A stretch of DNA of 64,000 nt, taken from JBGAPI01 sp044221335. GTDB lineage: Bacteria; Pseudomonadota; Gammaproteobacteria; Xanthomonadales; Ahniellaceae. The notes under the pieces are model-generated. The model was not told the origin of the DNA, did not search any database, and was given only the letters and a program-made list of their open reading frames with translations. Location of the stretch: assembly GCA_044221335.1 (NCBI GenBank), contig JBGAPI010000018.1, positions 1 to 64,000 of the forward strand. The letters are read 5' to 3'. Made by a program: the position numbers and the translations under genes. Of the stretch, positions 47,291-56,414 are shown piece by piece. Within the stretch, counting starts at the first letter, position 1, and each line of letters begins with the position of its first letter.

Positions 47291-47938
47291 CTAGCGGTTC
47301 CCAGCCGCGATCTTCACCAGGTCGTCGGCGATCTTTCCGGCATCGAGCGGCGGCCTGAACAGCCCGGCCATCCGACCCTGGGGATCGATCAGCACCGCGT
47401 TGGCGGAATGGTCGACGGTGTAGTCGCCGTTCGGCTGCGCGGACTTCATGAACACCACGCCGAGGCCGGGGGTCAGCGCCATCAGCGTGTCGAGATCGCC
47501 GGTGGCGCCGACGATGTCGGGATCGAAGTACTTCGCGTACTCGGCGACCTTGTCCGGCGTGTCGCGTTCGGGATCGACCGACACGAACACCATCTGCACG
47601 TCGGCCAGCGGCCGCGTGCCGACGAGCTTCCGGTGGACCTGCGCGAAGGTGCCGAGCGTGGTCGGGCAGACGTCCGGGCAGTGGGTGAAGCCGAAGAACA
47701 GCAGGCTCCAGCGACCCTTGAGGTCGGCGTCGGTGAACGCGCCGCCGCCGCCGCGGACGAGCTTGAACGGCACCACCGCGCGCGGCTCCGGATACATCAG
47801 GGCCGCGGCGTAGGCCGCGTTCGCGCCGCCGGCGGATGCCGCCGGCGGCGCGTAGAAACGTTGCGCCGACCACAGGCCGAGGCCGCCGGCGACGGCGGCG
47901 ACCACGATCAGCAGCGGCGCGGACAGGCGCGAGCTCAT
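47291..47938 (-). CDS. SCO1/SenC-family copper chaperone
   Basis: This 215-residue protein has an N-terminal membrane anchor (about 7-26) and a thioredoxin-like periplasmic domain. Copper ligands are C87 and C91 in 'FTHCPDVCPTT' and H177 in 'TVDHSANAVL'. SCO proteins deliver or reduce the CuA site of cytochrome c oxidase; some serve redox roles. It starts 7 bp after the YceI gene on the same strand, so they are likely co-transcribed. Confidence 0.93.
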   Translation of the reverse strand: MSSRLSAPLLIVVAAVAGGLGLWSAQRFYAPPAASAGGANAAYAAALMYPEPRAVVPFKLVRGGGGAFTDADLKGRWSLLFFGFTHCPDVCPTTLGTFAQVHRKLVGTRPLADVQMVFVSVDPERDTPDKVAEYAKYFDPDIVGATGDLDTLMALTPGLGVVFMKSAQPNGDYTVDHSANAVLIDPQGRMAGLFRPPLDAGKIADDLVKIAAGNR

Positions 47939-47945
47939 CGCCGGC

Positions 47946-48530
47946 TCACTGCGCCTGCGCCCACTCGCTGTCCAGCTTCAGCGACACCTCGTCGGCCACC
48001 GCCGGCAGCGCGTACTTGATGCCGAAATCGCTGCGCTTGATCGTCGCCACCGCGGTGAAGCCGGCCTTGTTCTGCTGCGCGTTCATCGGGTTCGGGCCGA
48101 TCTTGTTGACCTTGACGTCAAGCGTCACCGCCTTCGTCACGCCGTGCATGTTGAGATCGCCGGTGACCTTCAGCTTGCCGTTGCCGGCGTCCTCGACCTT
48201 GGTCGACTTGAAGGTGATCGACGGGTTGGCGGCGGCGTCGAAGAAGTCCGGCGTCTTCAGATGATCGTCGCGCTTGTCGAAGCCCGAGGTGATGCTGGCG
48301 GTCTCGATCGTCATGCTGACGCTGGACTTGGCGAGGTCCTTCGCGTCCAGCATCAGTTCGCCGTCGAAGCGGGTGAAGTCGCCGGAGACGTCGGAGAAGC
48401 CCATGTGGTTGACGGTGTAGGCGAGCCGCGCATGCGACTTGTCGAGCTTGTACTTGTCGGCAGCCTGGGCGGAGCCGGTGGCGAGGGCGGCCAGCGTCAG
48501 CGTGCTGGCGACGATCAGCGTGCGAAGCAT
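47946..48530 (-). CDS. YceI-family periplasmic protein
   Basis: This 194-residue protein has a signal peptide (about 1-23, ending SAQA) and the lipocalin-like YceI barrel: 'YKLDKSHARLAYTVNHMGFS', 'MTIETASITSGFDKRDDHLK' and 'DLNMHGVTKAVTLDV'. YceI proteins bind isoprenoid-like lipids. It is transcribed with the SCO1 gene. The start is well supported by the signal peptide. Confidence 0.93.
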   Translation of the reverse strand: MLRTLIVASTLTLAALATGSAQAADKYKLDKSHARLAYTVNHMGFSDVSGDFTRFDGELMLDAKDLAKSSVSMTIETASITSGFDKRDDHLKTPDFFDAAANPSITFKSTKVEDAGNGKLKVTGDLNMHGVTKAVTLDVKVNKIGPNPMNAQQNKAGFTAVATIKRSDFGIKYALPAVADEVSLKLDSEWAQAQ

Positions 48531-48611
48531 CGAAACTCTCCTGGGGTTGGGTCCGGTCGATGGACGTGAGGGCGATCGGGTCGGCTGGGACCCGGGACAA
48601 GGATCGAAAGT

Positions 48612-49217
48612 TCAGACGACCCGGCAGGCCTCGTCGAACGACAACCGGGCGGCGCGCGGGTACAGCGTCTCGCGACGGCCGTAGCCGATGTTGATCAGGA
48701 AATTGGAGCGCCAGCGGGTGCCGGGAAAGAAGGCCTCGTCGACCTTCGCGTTGTCGAAGCCCGACATCGGTCCGCAGTCGAGTCCGAGCGCGCGCAGGGC
48801 GACGATCAGGTAGGCGCCCTGCAGGCTGCCGTTGCGCAGCGCGATCAGGTTGAGCGCGTCGTCCGGCAGGTCCTTGAACCAGTCGATCGCGTGGTTGTGC
48901 GGCGATAGCACCGGCAGCTTCTCGAAGAACGACAGGTCGTAGGCGACGACCGCCGTCACCGGCGCGTTCATCGTCTTCTCGACGTTGCCCGGGATCAGCG
49001 CGGACCGCAGCTTCTCCTTGGCCTCGGCGGAGCGCACGAACACGATCCGCGCCGGCGAGCTGTTGGTGGTCGTGGGGCCCATCTTCGCCAGGTCCCACGC
49101 GGCGCGCAGGATCTCGTCGGAGACCTCGCGGTCCTGCCACGGATCGGGATTGGCGGCGAAGGTCCGCGCCTCGCGGAAGATCAGGTCGAGGTCGGCGGCG
49201 TCGAGCAGATGGCTCAT
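48612..49217 (-). CDS. Nitroreductase-family protein, RutE-like
   Basis: This 201-residue flavin reductase of the RutE/malonic semialdehyde reductase group shows 'LAKMGPTTTNSSPARIVFVRS' in split form, 'HNHAIDWFKDLPDDALNLIALRNGSLQG' across its middle and 'DCGPMSGFDNAKVDEAFFPGT'. No other pyrimidine-degradation (rut) gene is nearby, so it may act on other aldehydes or quinones. Monocistronic as far as visible; the 203 bp upstream hold no gene. Confidence 0.85.
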   Translation of the reverse strand: MSHLLDAADLDLIFREARTFAANPDPWQDREVSDEILRAAWDLAKMGPTTTNSSPARIVFVRSAEAKEKLRSALIPGNVEKTMNAPVTAVVAYDLSFFEKLPVLSPHNHAIDWFKDLPDDALNLIALRNGSLQGAYLIVALRALGLDCGPMSGFDNAKVDEAFFPGTRWRSNFLINIGYGRRETLYPRAARLSFDEACRVV

Positions 49218-49421
49218 GGGGGCGTTCCTTGCGGTCGAGCCGGCGAGTGTAACGGCGCGCTGCGGCGGAAGCGTTTCCCCGACGTCGGGAGTAACCGGAG
49301 AATTTCCGTCGCCACGGGGAGCGGCGCCGGGTCGACGACGCGATCCGCCGACCCGGCGGCCCGCCGCGCCGGAGGGACCGGCATCAGCGCCGACGGGAGG
49401 GCGGGCGGGCCGCGGCGCGCC

Positions 49422-50888
49422 CTAGGCGTTCGCGAGCAGGAATCGGGCCTTTGTCGCCGCCTCCGAGCCGCCGTGGTGCTCCACCAGCCGCTGCAGGAAG
49501 GAGTCGGCCGGGGTCGACTGGCCCGCGTCGCGCAGGACGATCGCGTGCGACAGCAGCGCGGCCGGCAGTCCGGGCGGCACGGGATCGCGGTCGAGTGCCA
49601 GCAGCAGCTGGCCGGCCTCCGCCCAGGCACCGAGGCCGCGGAGGCGGGTCGCCACCGCGAGCGCAAGCTCCGGCGCCCAGCGCGGCCTGCCCTGCACCTG
49701 CTCGAAATACTCGACGAACACGCGGCGCAGGTCGGCGCGCTCGTCGGCCCCGCTCGGGCGCAGCTGCAGCGCCTCGCCGGCGGCGAGGTCGAAGGCGGCC
49801 TGGCCCGCGAGGTCGCGATGCGCGCGGAACCAGGCGATGCGGCCACCGACGTGCGTCGGGTTGTCGCGCAGGAACTCGCCCAGCGCCGAGCGCGCCCTGG
49901 CGAACTCGAGGCGGCCCAGGTGCCGGATGCCGTCGGCCAACAGCGTCGTATTGCGCTCGGCGATGAGCTCCTCGTCGAGGAAGGCGCGCCGCTCTGCGCC
50001 AAGCTTCACGATCAGGAAGCCGAGCAAGGCACCGGTGGCGATGCCGCCGGCATGCACGTCGAAACCGACGTTGCTGCTGTGATTGAGCGCGAGGTTCAGC
50101 AGCTCCCAGCCGAGCCAGAACGGCAGCAGCAGGATCGCCGGCGCCCGGCGATAGCCGAACGCGATGAAGAACCACCAGAAGAAGCGCACCGGACGGAGGC
50201 CCCAGAGCACGCAGAACGCGCCCATCAGGCTGGCGATCGCGCCGGAGGCGCCGAGCGCGCCGTTGCTTTCGCCGAAGTGGCGCGCCATCGACACCAGGCC
50301 ACCGCCGATGCCGCCGACCAGGTAGGCGCCGAGGTAGACACCGGGCCCGAGAGCCCCCTCGACCAGCAGGCCGAGCAGTGCCAGGAACACCATGTTGCCG
50401 ATCAGGTGACCGACGCCGCCGTGCAGGAACATCGCGGTGACGATGTTGACCGGCTCGAAGCGGTCGTAGTGCATCAGCCACTTCGCGGTGAACAGCCGGT
50501 CCCAGTCGCGATCGAGTTTCGCGCGCGTCGTCGCCCAGTCCTGCGGATGCTCCGGGCCCCAGGCCGGCGGGTCGGCCGCCAGCGACGCCCGGAACCTCGC
50601 ATCGGACTGGATCCGCTGCAGCGCGACAGCCGACCCCATCGTTCCGCTCAGCAGGAGGCGCTCGCGGTCGGCGAGAGCCGGCCCCTGCTGGACCCGGTAG
50701 TCGAGGTAGCGCGGCACTTCGACCTTGGCGAGGCCGCTGGACTCGAAGTAGCGCCAGGCCGCCTCCATCCGGGCTTCGTCGCCGGCCTGGAAAACGATGA
50801 ACACGAAGACGTTGGCGAGGATCAGCAGCGCCGTGACCCAGGGAAAGGTCGCGACGCGCAGCGGCTTGTGGAGCGGGATGATCAGCAT
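49422..50888 (-). CDS. Rhomboid-family intramembrane serine protease with helical tail
   Basis: This 488-residue protein has about seven transmembrane helices in the first 315 residues. The catalytic dyad is visible: S215 in 'GALGASGAIASL' and H279 in 'GFDVHAGGIATG'; an oxyanion region 'HGGVGHLIGNMVF' is present. A soluble domain lies between TM1 and TM2 (35-145). The C-terminal 170 residues are helical, resembling TPR-type repeats. The substrate is unknown. It lies 31 bp after the M48 gene. Its TAG stop sits in GCGCGCCCTAGG, resembling the right end of the REP element. Confidence 0.85.
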   Translation of the reverse strand: MLIIPLHKPLRVATFPWVTALLILANVFVFIVFQAGDEARMEAAWRYFESSGLAKVEVPRYLDYRVQQGPALADRERLLLSGTMGSAVALQRIQSDARFRASLAADPPAWGPEHPQDWATTRAKLDRDWDRLFTAKWLMHYDRFEPVNIVTAMFLHGGVGHLIGNMVFLALLGLLVEGALGPGVYLGAYLVGGIGGGLVSMARHFGESNGALGASGAIASLMGAFCVLWGLRPVRFFWWFFIAFGYRRAPAILLLPFWLGWELLNLALNHSSNVGFDVHAGGIATGALLGFLIVKLGAERRAFLDEELIAERNTTLLADGIRHLGRLEFARARSALGEFLRDNPTHVGGRIAWFRAHRDLAGQAAFDLAAGEALQLRPSGADERADLRRVFVEYFEQVQGRPRWAPELALAVATRLRGLGAWAEAGQLLLALDRDPVPPGLPAALLSHAIVLRDAGQSTPADSFLQRLVEHHGGSEAATKARFLLANA

Positions 50889-50919
50889 GAAGGACGGACC
50901 GGCGGCGGCCAGCGGGCGA

Positions 50920-52971
50920 TCACACCGCCTGCCCGAGGTCGGCCAGCATCGGCGGCAGCGGGCAGTGCAGCGCGGCGCAGATGGTACGCAGCACCTCCGC
51001 CTCGGCCACCGCGATCGCACCGTCGAACGCCATCGTGCGCACCAGCGCCTCGATCAGCATCTCCTTCGACTGCAGGTTCAGCTGGTCGAGGTTGGCGAGG
51101 ACCAGGTCGAGGGCCGCGGGAATGTTCTCCGGCACCCGGTAGGCCGGCGGCACGCCGGCGATCAGTCCGTTGCAGCCGGCCGCGTAGGCGCGTTGGGCCG
51201 ACTCCGGCTGGTCCTGACCGGCGTGCGCGAGCACCGCCAGCAGGATCGCGACGTCGGCCGTGACCTCGGCGAGCTTGCGGCGTCCGGCGACCCGCGCGCT
51301 GGACGGATCGAGCGCCTCGATGACCTGCACGGAGACCAGCTTCGCGAGGCAGTACTCCGACAGCTCGACGACGCCGTCGGCATGGATCACCTGCTGCAGT
51401 GCCGCGACCAGCTGCAGCAGGAAGGGGCGCGGCCGGCGCCGGATCGCCGGGAACGCGATCGCCGCCAATGGCAGGCGCAGCATCGGATGGAGCTGGTCGA
51501 TGGCGGGCGCGAGCTTCGCGGCATCGTCGGCCAGTCGCCCCGGACAGGCGGCACCGATCAGCTCGACCTGCCGCGCGCGGGTGGTCGGATCGGAATTGAG
51601 CGCCAGCGCCAGCACCACCGCGGGCGCCGACTCGATCATCCGCGCCGACAGCAGCAGCGCCGCCGGCACCTGGGTGCCGATGTGGTGAGCGGAACGGTAG
51701 TCGTCCTCGGCCGGATTGGCGACCTGGTTCGCGACGGCCTTCGGCGTCATCGCGACGCGGGCGTTCGCGCCGGGCAGCGGCGGCGGCGCGGCGCGCGACT
51801 TCGCCGGAGCCGGCCGCGGCGGCGGGGCCGCGGGCGCCGGGGCGAGGCCGGAGAGCGCGGCAGCCGCGGCGGTCGGGCCGCCGCCGGCGAGCGAGCGCGG
51901 CACCATTCCCGACAGGCTGCCGTTCGGGTCGTCCTCGGAAGCGGCGACGAGGTCGGACCAGCGGCGATTGATCTCGACCAGCTCGCGCGGGTCGAAGCGC
52001 GGCTCGATCCGGCGGATCCGGTCGACCAGTGACGGGTGGCTCGCGAACAGGGCGCCGTAGCCGACGCCGTCGCCGAACAGCATGTGGCTCACTTCCTCGG
52101 TACCGCGCGCGGCGAGAGTGGAGCCGGCGGACAGGCCGCCGATCTTCTTCAGCGCGCCGGCGATGCCGCTGGGATCGCGGGTGAACTGCACCGCGGAGGC
52201 GTCGGCGAGGTACTCGCGCTGGCGCGACACGCTGGCCTTGATCAGGCGGCCGAAGAACAGGCCGATGAAGCCGATCGCCATCACCACCAGGCCGAACACC
52301 GCGATCGCGGCACCGTCGCGGCTGTTGCTGCCGGACGAAGCGACCTCGCGGCCGATGATGCCCAGCACCAGGATGCCGAACAGCACGCCCATCAGGCGGA
52401 TGTTGAGCCGCATGTCGCCGTTGAGGATGTGCGAGAACTCGTGCGCGATGACGCCCTGCAGCTCGTCGCGGGTCAGCCGCTCGAGCGCGCCGCGGGTCAC
52501 CGCGACCGCGGCGTCCGACGGCGTGAAGCCCGCGGCGAAGGCGTTGATGCCGTCCTCGTGCTCGAGCACGTAGATCTCCGGCACCGGCACCCCGGAGGCG
52601 ATCGCGACCTCCTCGACGATATTGCGCAGCCGCCGTTCGGCGAAGTCGGTGCTGCCGTCGGCGACGAGCTTGCCGCCGAGCTGCACCGCCACCGCGCCGC
52701 CGCCTCCCGCGAGCTGCGCCGACTTGTACAGGCTGGCCAGCGCGATCACCGCGAGCACGATCAGCGTGGTCGCGATCAGCGCGCCGGAGTGGGCGGCGAT
52801 CAGGCTCCCGCCGAGGTCGTCGCCGTGCGAATGGCGGCGGCTGCCCGCGGCGATCGCGACCAGCACGATGCTGTCGATGGCGACGACGATCGCCGACACC
52901 GCCAGGCCGAACATCACCAGGAGTCGGGTGGTGCTGGTGCGGGCCTTGGCTTGCTGCGCGAAAAAATCCAT
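50920..52971 (-). CDS. M48-family membrane metalloprotease with TerB-like C-terminus
   Basis: This 683-residue protein has two N-terminal helices (about 19-42 and 64-82) and the zinc site HEFSH at residues 177-181. Two more helices follow (about 192-212 and 225-250) before 'REYLADASAVQFTRDP', which holds the third ligand. This is the HtpX-like layout. After a Pro/Ala-rich linker (about 370-420), the last 250 residues form a helical domain ending in a TerB-like stretch ('ALVRTMAFDGAIAVAEAEVLRTICAAL' in parts). It starts 19 bp after the lemA stop; LemA-M48 pairs are common and suggest envelope quality control. Confidence 0.88.
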   Translation of the reverse strand: MDFFAQQAKARTSTTRLLVMFGLAVSAIVVAIDSIVLVAIAAGSRRHSHGDDLGGSLIAAHSGALIATTLIVLAVIALASLYKSAQLAGGGGAVAVQLGGKLVADGSTDFAERRLRNIVEEVAIASGVPVPEIYVLEHEDGINAFAAGFTPSDAAVAVTRGALERLTRDELQGVIAHEFSHILNGDMRLNIRLMGVLFGILVLGIIGREVASSGSNSRDGAAIAVFGLVVMAIGFIGLFFGRLIKASVSRQREYLADASAVQFTRDPSGIAGALKKIGGLSAGSTLAARGTEEVSHMLFGDGVGYGALFASHPSLVDRIRRIEPRFDPRELVEINRRWSDLVAASEDDPNGSLSGMVPRSLAGGGPTAAAAALSGLAPAPAAPPPRPAPAKSRAAPPPLPGANARVAMTPKAVANQVANPAEDDYRSAHHIGTQVPAALLLSARMIESAPAVVLALALNSDPTTRARQVELIGAACPGRLADDAAKLAPAIDQLHPMLRLPLAAIAFPAIRRRPRPFLLQLVAALQQVIHADGVVELSEYCLAKLVSVQVIEALDPSSARVAGRRKLAEVTADVAILLAVLAHAGQDQPESAQRAYAAGCNGLIAGVPPAYRVPENIPAALDLVLANLDQLNLQSKEMLIEALVRTMAFDGAIAVAEAEVLRTICAALHCPLPPMLADLGQAV

Positions 52972-52990
52972 GGAGCGACCGCGTCGGCGA

Positions 52991-53581
52991 TCAGCTGAAC
53001 TGGACCTTCGGCGCCTCGCGCTTCGCGACGTTGTCGATCTCCAGCAGCGACGCCGCCGTGAATCCGAACATGCCGGCGATCACCACGCCGGGGAACATCT
53101 GGGTGCCGTTGTTGTAGCCCATGACCGCGTCGTTGTAGGCCTGCCGGGCGAACGCGACCTTGTTCTCGGTCGAGGTCAGCTCCTCGGACAGCTGCATCAT
53201 GTTCTGGTTGGCCTTCAGGTCCGGATAGGCCTCGGACAAGGCGAACAGCCGGCCGAGCGTCCCGGACAGCGCGGTGTCGGCCTGCGCCAGCTGCTGCATC
53301 GACGCGGCATCGCCGGGATTGGCCGAAGCCGACTTCACCGCGCTCAGCGCCGAATTGCGCGCGGCGATCACCGCCTCCAGCGTCTCGCGCTCGTGCTTCA
53401 TGTAGCCCTTCGCGATCTCGACCAGATTCGGGATCAGGTCGTAGCGGCGGGTCAGCTGCACATCGATCTGCGCGAAGGCGTTCTTGTAGCCGTTGCGGCC
53501 GGCGACGAGACCGTTGTAGGTACCGATCACCCAGAACAGGATGACCAGGGCAACGACAATCAGGGCGATTCCCAGGACCAT
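52991..53581 (-). CDS. lemA: LemA family protein
   Basis: This 196-residue protein has an N-terminal membrane helix (about 2-22), then the LemA helical domain: 'YNGLVAGRNGYKNAFAQIDVQLTRRYDLIPNLVE' in parts, 'LSEAYPDLKANQNMMQLSEELTSTENK' and 'ARQAYNDAVMGYNN'. Function is not settled. It is the first gene of the lemA / M48 / rhomboid run. Confidence 0.94.
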   Translation of the reverse strand: MVLGIALIVVALVILFWVIGTYNGLVAGRNGYKNAFAQIDVQLTRRYDLIPNLVEIAKGYMKHERETLEAVIAARNSALSAVKSASANPGDAASMQQLAQADTALSGTLGRLFALSEAYPDLKANQNMMQLSEELTSTENKVAFARQAYNDAVMGYNNGTQMFPGVVIAGMFGFTAASLLEIDNVAKREAPKVQFS

Positions 53582-53699
53582 GAGCGACTCCTAACGGGAC
53601 AATGAACGTTCGGTCGGACGCGACCGTCAACGAAGGTGGCGGGCTCGCGGCGGAGCGGTCACACAACTACAATCGCGCGCCATTCAGTTCGAGAATAGC

Positions 53700-55073
53700 A
53701 TGCTGATTTCGCGTCACCGTCGCATTGCCGCCGCGCTGCTGTTGACCTTGTGCGCATGGGCGGGCAGCGTCGGCGACGCCTCCGCGGCGGGCTCCCGCAA
53801 GCGTCCGCGCACGACCGCGGCGCCGGCCGCGGTTGCCCCCGCCGCCAAGTCGGTCGCGGCACCGCCGACGGTCGCCGCACCGCCCTCCCCGACCGCCGCC
53901 CCGCCGTCGCCGATGATTCCGCCGGTCGACGGCAGCGCACCGCCGGGGGTCGTCGAGTTCAATCGCATCGTCGACCAGATCGTCGCCGACGGCCGCGTCG
54001 CCGGGCTCACCACGGCGATCGTCAAGGACGGCAAGGTCGTCAGCCTGCACGGCGCCGGCATCGCCGACGCCGACCGCGGCACCGCCGTCGGCCCGCACAC
54101 CGTGTTCCGCCTGGCTTCGGCGTCGAAGGCCTTCGCCTCGACGCTGGCCGCGCTCCTGGTGCAGGACGGCTATCTCGACTGGGGCGACCGGGTGCAGGAC
54201 CGGGTGCCGGCCTTCGAGCTGTCCGATCCGCACGCCGGCCCGCAGGTGACGCTGGTGGACCTGCTGTCGCATCGCGTCGGCCTGCCGCACAACTCGCTCG
54301 ACTATCTGCTCGAGCGCGGCGATCCCTACCCGCTGCTGGTCTACAAGCTGCGCGAAGTCGAGATGTCCTGCCCGGTCGGCGACTGCTACGGCTACCAGAA
54401 CATCTCCTACGCGCTGTTCGGCGACATCACCTACGCCGCCACCGGCGACTTCTACGAGCACGAGATCGCGCGGCGGATCTTCGGCCCGCTCGGCATGGCG
54501 GACGCCAGCATCGGCCGCGAGTCGCTGGAGTCGACCCCGGAACGCGCGCTGCCGCACGACCGCACCGGTCGCGGCTGGAAGCCGTTCCATCCGAACGACA
54601 ATTACTACCGGGTGCCGGCCGCCGCCGGCATCAACGCGTCCGCCGCCGACATGGCGGAATGGCTGCTGGCGCACCTCGGACACCATCCGGAAGTGCTGCG
54701 TCCGGAACTGCTCGCCACCGTGCACTCGCCACTGGTCAGCACACCCTCCGAGACCACCAGCGCGCCCTGGCGGCGCGAGCGGGTGCGCAGCGCGAGCTAC
54801 GCGCTCGGCTGGCGGGTGTTCGACTACGAAGGCCACACGCTGATCTTCCACGGCGGTGCCGTGCGCGGCTACCGCTCGATCGTCGCGATGCTTCCGGACC
54901 GCGACCTCGGCGTCGCGATGATGTGGAACTGCGAGACCGCGACCCCCTCCGGCCTGCTGCCGACGCTGCTCGACGCCGAGCTCGGCCTCGGCACGACCGA
55001 CTGGGTCGGCGTCTCGCCGTATCGGCCGATCCCGGCCAAGACCGCGTCATCCGGCCGGAAGAAGAAGCCATGA
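53700..55073 (+). CDS. Exported beta-lactamase-fold serine hydrolase
   Basis: This 457-residue protein has a signal peptide (about 1-29), a Pro/Ala-rich linker (30-82) and a class C beta-lactamase/penicillin-binding-like domain. The nucleophile motif SASK is at 140-143 (S140, K143), the second motif is Y232-Q-N234 in 'GYQNISYALFG', and the third is 'FHGGAVRG'. The family includes esterases and D,D-peptidases as well as beta-lactamases, so antibiotic resistance should not be assumed. Its stop overlaps the pseudouridine synthase start (ATGA). It diverges from lemA. Confidence 0.87.
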   Translation: MLISRHRRIAAALLLTLCAWAGSVGDASAAGSRKRPRTTAAPAAVAPAAKSVAAPPTVAAPPSPTAAPPSPMIPPVDGSAPPGVVEFNRIVDQIVADGRVAGLTTAIVKDGKVVSLHGAGIADADRGTAVGPHTVFRLASASKAFASTLAALLVQDGYLDWGDRVQDRVPAFELSDPHAGPQVTLVDLLSHRVGLPHNSLDYLLERGDPYPLLVYKLREVEMSCPVGDCYGYQNISYALFGDITYAATGDFYEHEIARRIFGPLGMADASIGRESLESTPERALPHDRTGRGWKPFHPNDNYYRVPAAAGINASAADMAEWLLAHLGHHPEVLRPELLATVHSPLVSTPSETTSAPWRRERVRSASYALGWRVFDYEGHTLIFHGGAVRGYRSIVAMLPDRDLGVAMMWNCETATPSGLLPTLLDAELGLGTTDWVGVSPYRPIPAKTASSGRKKKP

Positions 55074-55831
55074 ACGACCCGACCGAACCGCGGGACGGCG
55101 GGACCGGCGACGACGACGCGCGCCCCGGCACCCGCCTCAACAAGTTCATGTCCGAGAGCGGACACTGCTCGCGGCGCGAGGCCGATCGCCTGATCGCCGA
55201 GGGGCGGGTCAGCGTCAACGGCAAGCGCCCCGGCATCGGCACCCACGTCCTGCCCGGCGACCGCGTGCTGGTCGACGGCCAGCCGCTGAAGGCCCGGCCG
55301 AAGACCGGCCGCGGCAAGCACGTCTACATCGCGCTGAACAAGCCGGTCGGGATCACCTGCACCACCGAATCCGCCGTCAGCGGCAACATCGTCGAGTTCA
55401 TCGGCCACGAGCAGCGGATCTTCCCGATCGGCCGTCTCGACAAGGACTCCGAGGGCCTGATCCTGCTGACCAGCGACGGCGACATCGTGAACCGGATCCT
55501 GCGCGCCGAGAATGCCAAGGAGAAGGAATATCTCGTCGCGGTGAACCATCCGGTGACCGACGAGTTCCTCCGCGCGATGGCGCGCGGCGTCCGCATCCAC
55601 GACCAGATGACCAAGCCCTGCAAGGTGCGGCGGATCGCGAAGTTCGGCTTCGCGATCATCCTGACCCAGGGCCTGAACCGGCAGATCCGCCTGATGTGCG
55701 CCGAGCTCGGCTACCGGGTGAAGCAGCTGCGGCGGGTGCGGATCGTCAACATCAAGCTCGGTCACCTGAAGCCGGGCCAATGGCGCAACCTCACCGACCA
55801 GGAATTGCGCGGGCTCCTGCCCGACCTGTAG
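55070..55831 (+). CDS. rluF: RluF-type 23S rRNA pseudouridine synthase
   Basis: This 253-residue enzyme has an S4 RNA-binding domain (about 20-75, 'RLNKFMSESGHCSRREADRL') and an RsuA/RluF catalytic domain. The catalytic Asp124 lies in 'GRLDKDSEGL', followed by 'TQGLNRQIRLM'. Features fit RluF, which modifies U2604 of 23S rRNA, although RluB/RluE-like specificity cannot be excluded. The TAG stop is formed by GTAGGGCGG of the adjoining palindromic element. Confidence 0.87.
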   Translation: MNDPTEPRDGGTGDDDARPGTRLNKFMSESGHCSRREADRLIAEGRVSVNGKRPGIGTHVLPGDRVLVDGQPLKARPKTGRGKHVYIALNKPVGITCTTESAVSGNIVEFIGHEQRIFPIGRLDKDSEGLILLTSDGDIVNRILRAENAKEKEYLVAVNHPVTDEFLRAMARGVRIHDQMTKPCKVRRIAKFGFAIILTQGLNRQIRLMCAELGYRVKQLRRVRIVNIKLGHLKPGQWRNLTDQELRGLLPDL

Positions 55832-55890
55832 GGCGGCCACTGGCCGCCAGCGCCGGGCGTTCGGGCAGTGGCGCGCGATGCGCGCCCTAC
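55828..55890. repeat. 63-bp REP-like element supplying two stop codons
   Basis: The element begins GTAGGGCGG and ends GCGCGCCCTAC, an inverted pair. Inside are GGCGGCCA-C-TGGCCGCC (55832-55848) and GCGCGC-GAT-GCGCGC. The first GTAG contains the rluF stop and the last CTAC contains the GNAT gene stop, so the whole convergent gap is this one element. Confidence 0.9.
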
Positions 55891-56321
55891 ACCAGGCGCT
55901 TCACCAGGCAGATCTTGCCGTCCTCCTCCAGCCCGCCGAACTCGGCGGAGCCGTGGATCTCCTCCGGCGCCAGCGCACGAAGCACCCGCTGGTAGCCGCA
56001 TCGCTCGAAGTACGGGGCACGGTCTTCGGTCAGCGCCACCATCTGCGTCACCCCGCCGCGCGCCGCCTCCGCTTCCAGCACGCCGAGCAGCTGCTGCGCG
56101 ATGCGCTGGTTGCGATGGCTCGGCGACACCGCCAGCGAACGCAGCACGCCGACCCCTTCGTGGCGCTCGATGCCGACGACGCCGATCACCACGTCGGTGT
56201 CGGTCGCGACGGTGTAGTCGATCAGCCCGTTGCCGACCTCGCTGACCGGCATCCGGCAGACCGTCAGAAGGCCGCGGATCGCCGCGGTGTCGCGGGCGTC
56301 CGCCCGGCGTAGCGTAGCCAT
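55887..56321 (-). CDS. GNAT-family acetyltransferase, ArsN2-like
   Basis: A 144-residue GNAT protein with the acetyl-CoA-binding motif 'RSLAVSPSHRNQRIAQQLLGV' in split form, preceded by 'VVIGVVGIERHEG' and followed by 'VALTEDRAPYFERCGYQRV'. Family members acetylate amines; an ArsN2-type resemblance is tentative. The start at 56321 has GAGAGAAG immediately upstream. The stop is supplied by the palindromic element shared with rluF. Confidence 0.82.
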   Translation of the reverse strand: MATLRRADARDTAAIRGLLTVCRMPVSEVGNGLIDYTVATDTDVVIGVVGIERHEGVGVLRSLAVSPSHRNQRIAQQLLGVLEAEAARGGVTQMVALTEDRAPYFERCGYQRVLRALAPEEIHGSAEFGGLEEDGKICLVKRLV

Positions 56322-56414
56322 CTTCTCTCGTCCCCCATCGCGCAAGAGCACTGCAGTTCGATACGCAAAAAATGTAGCGCAGCGGACATTCACTCGGTGC
56401 CAACAAAGTTGCAG

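Noticed and set aside
53700..55073. Antibiotic-resistance beta-lactamase
   Set aside because: The serine hydrolase motifs are shared by many esterases and peptidases. A long linker and operon with rluF do not support a resistance gene.
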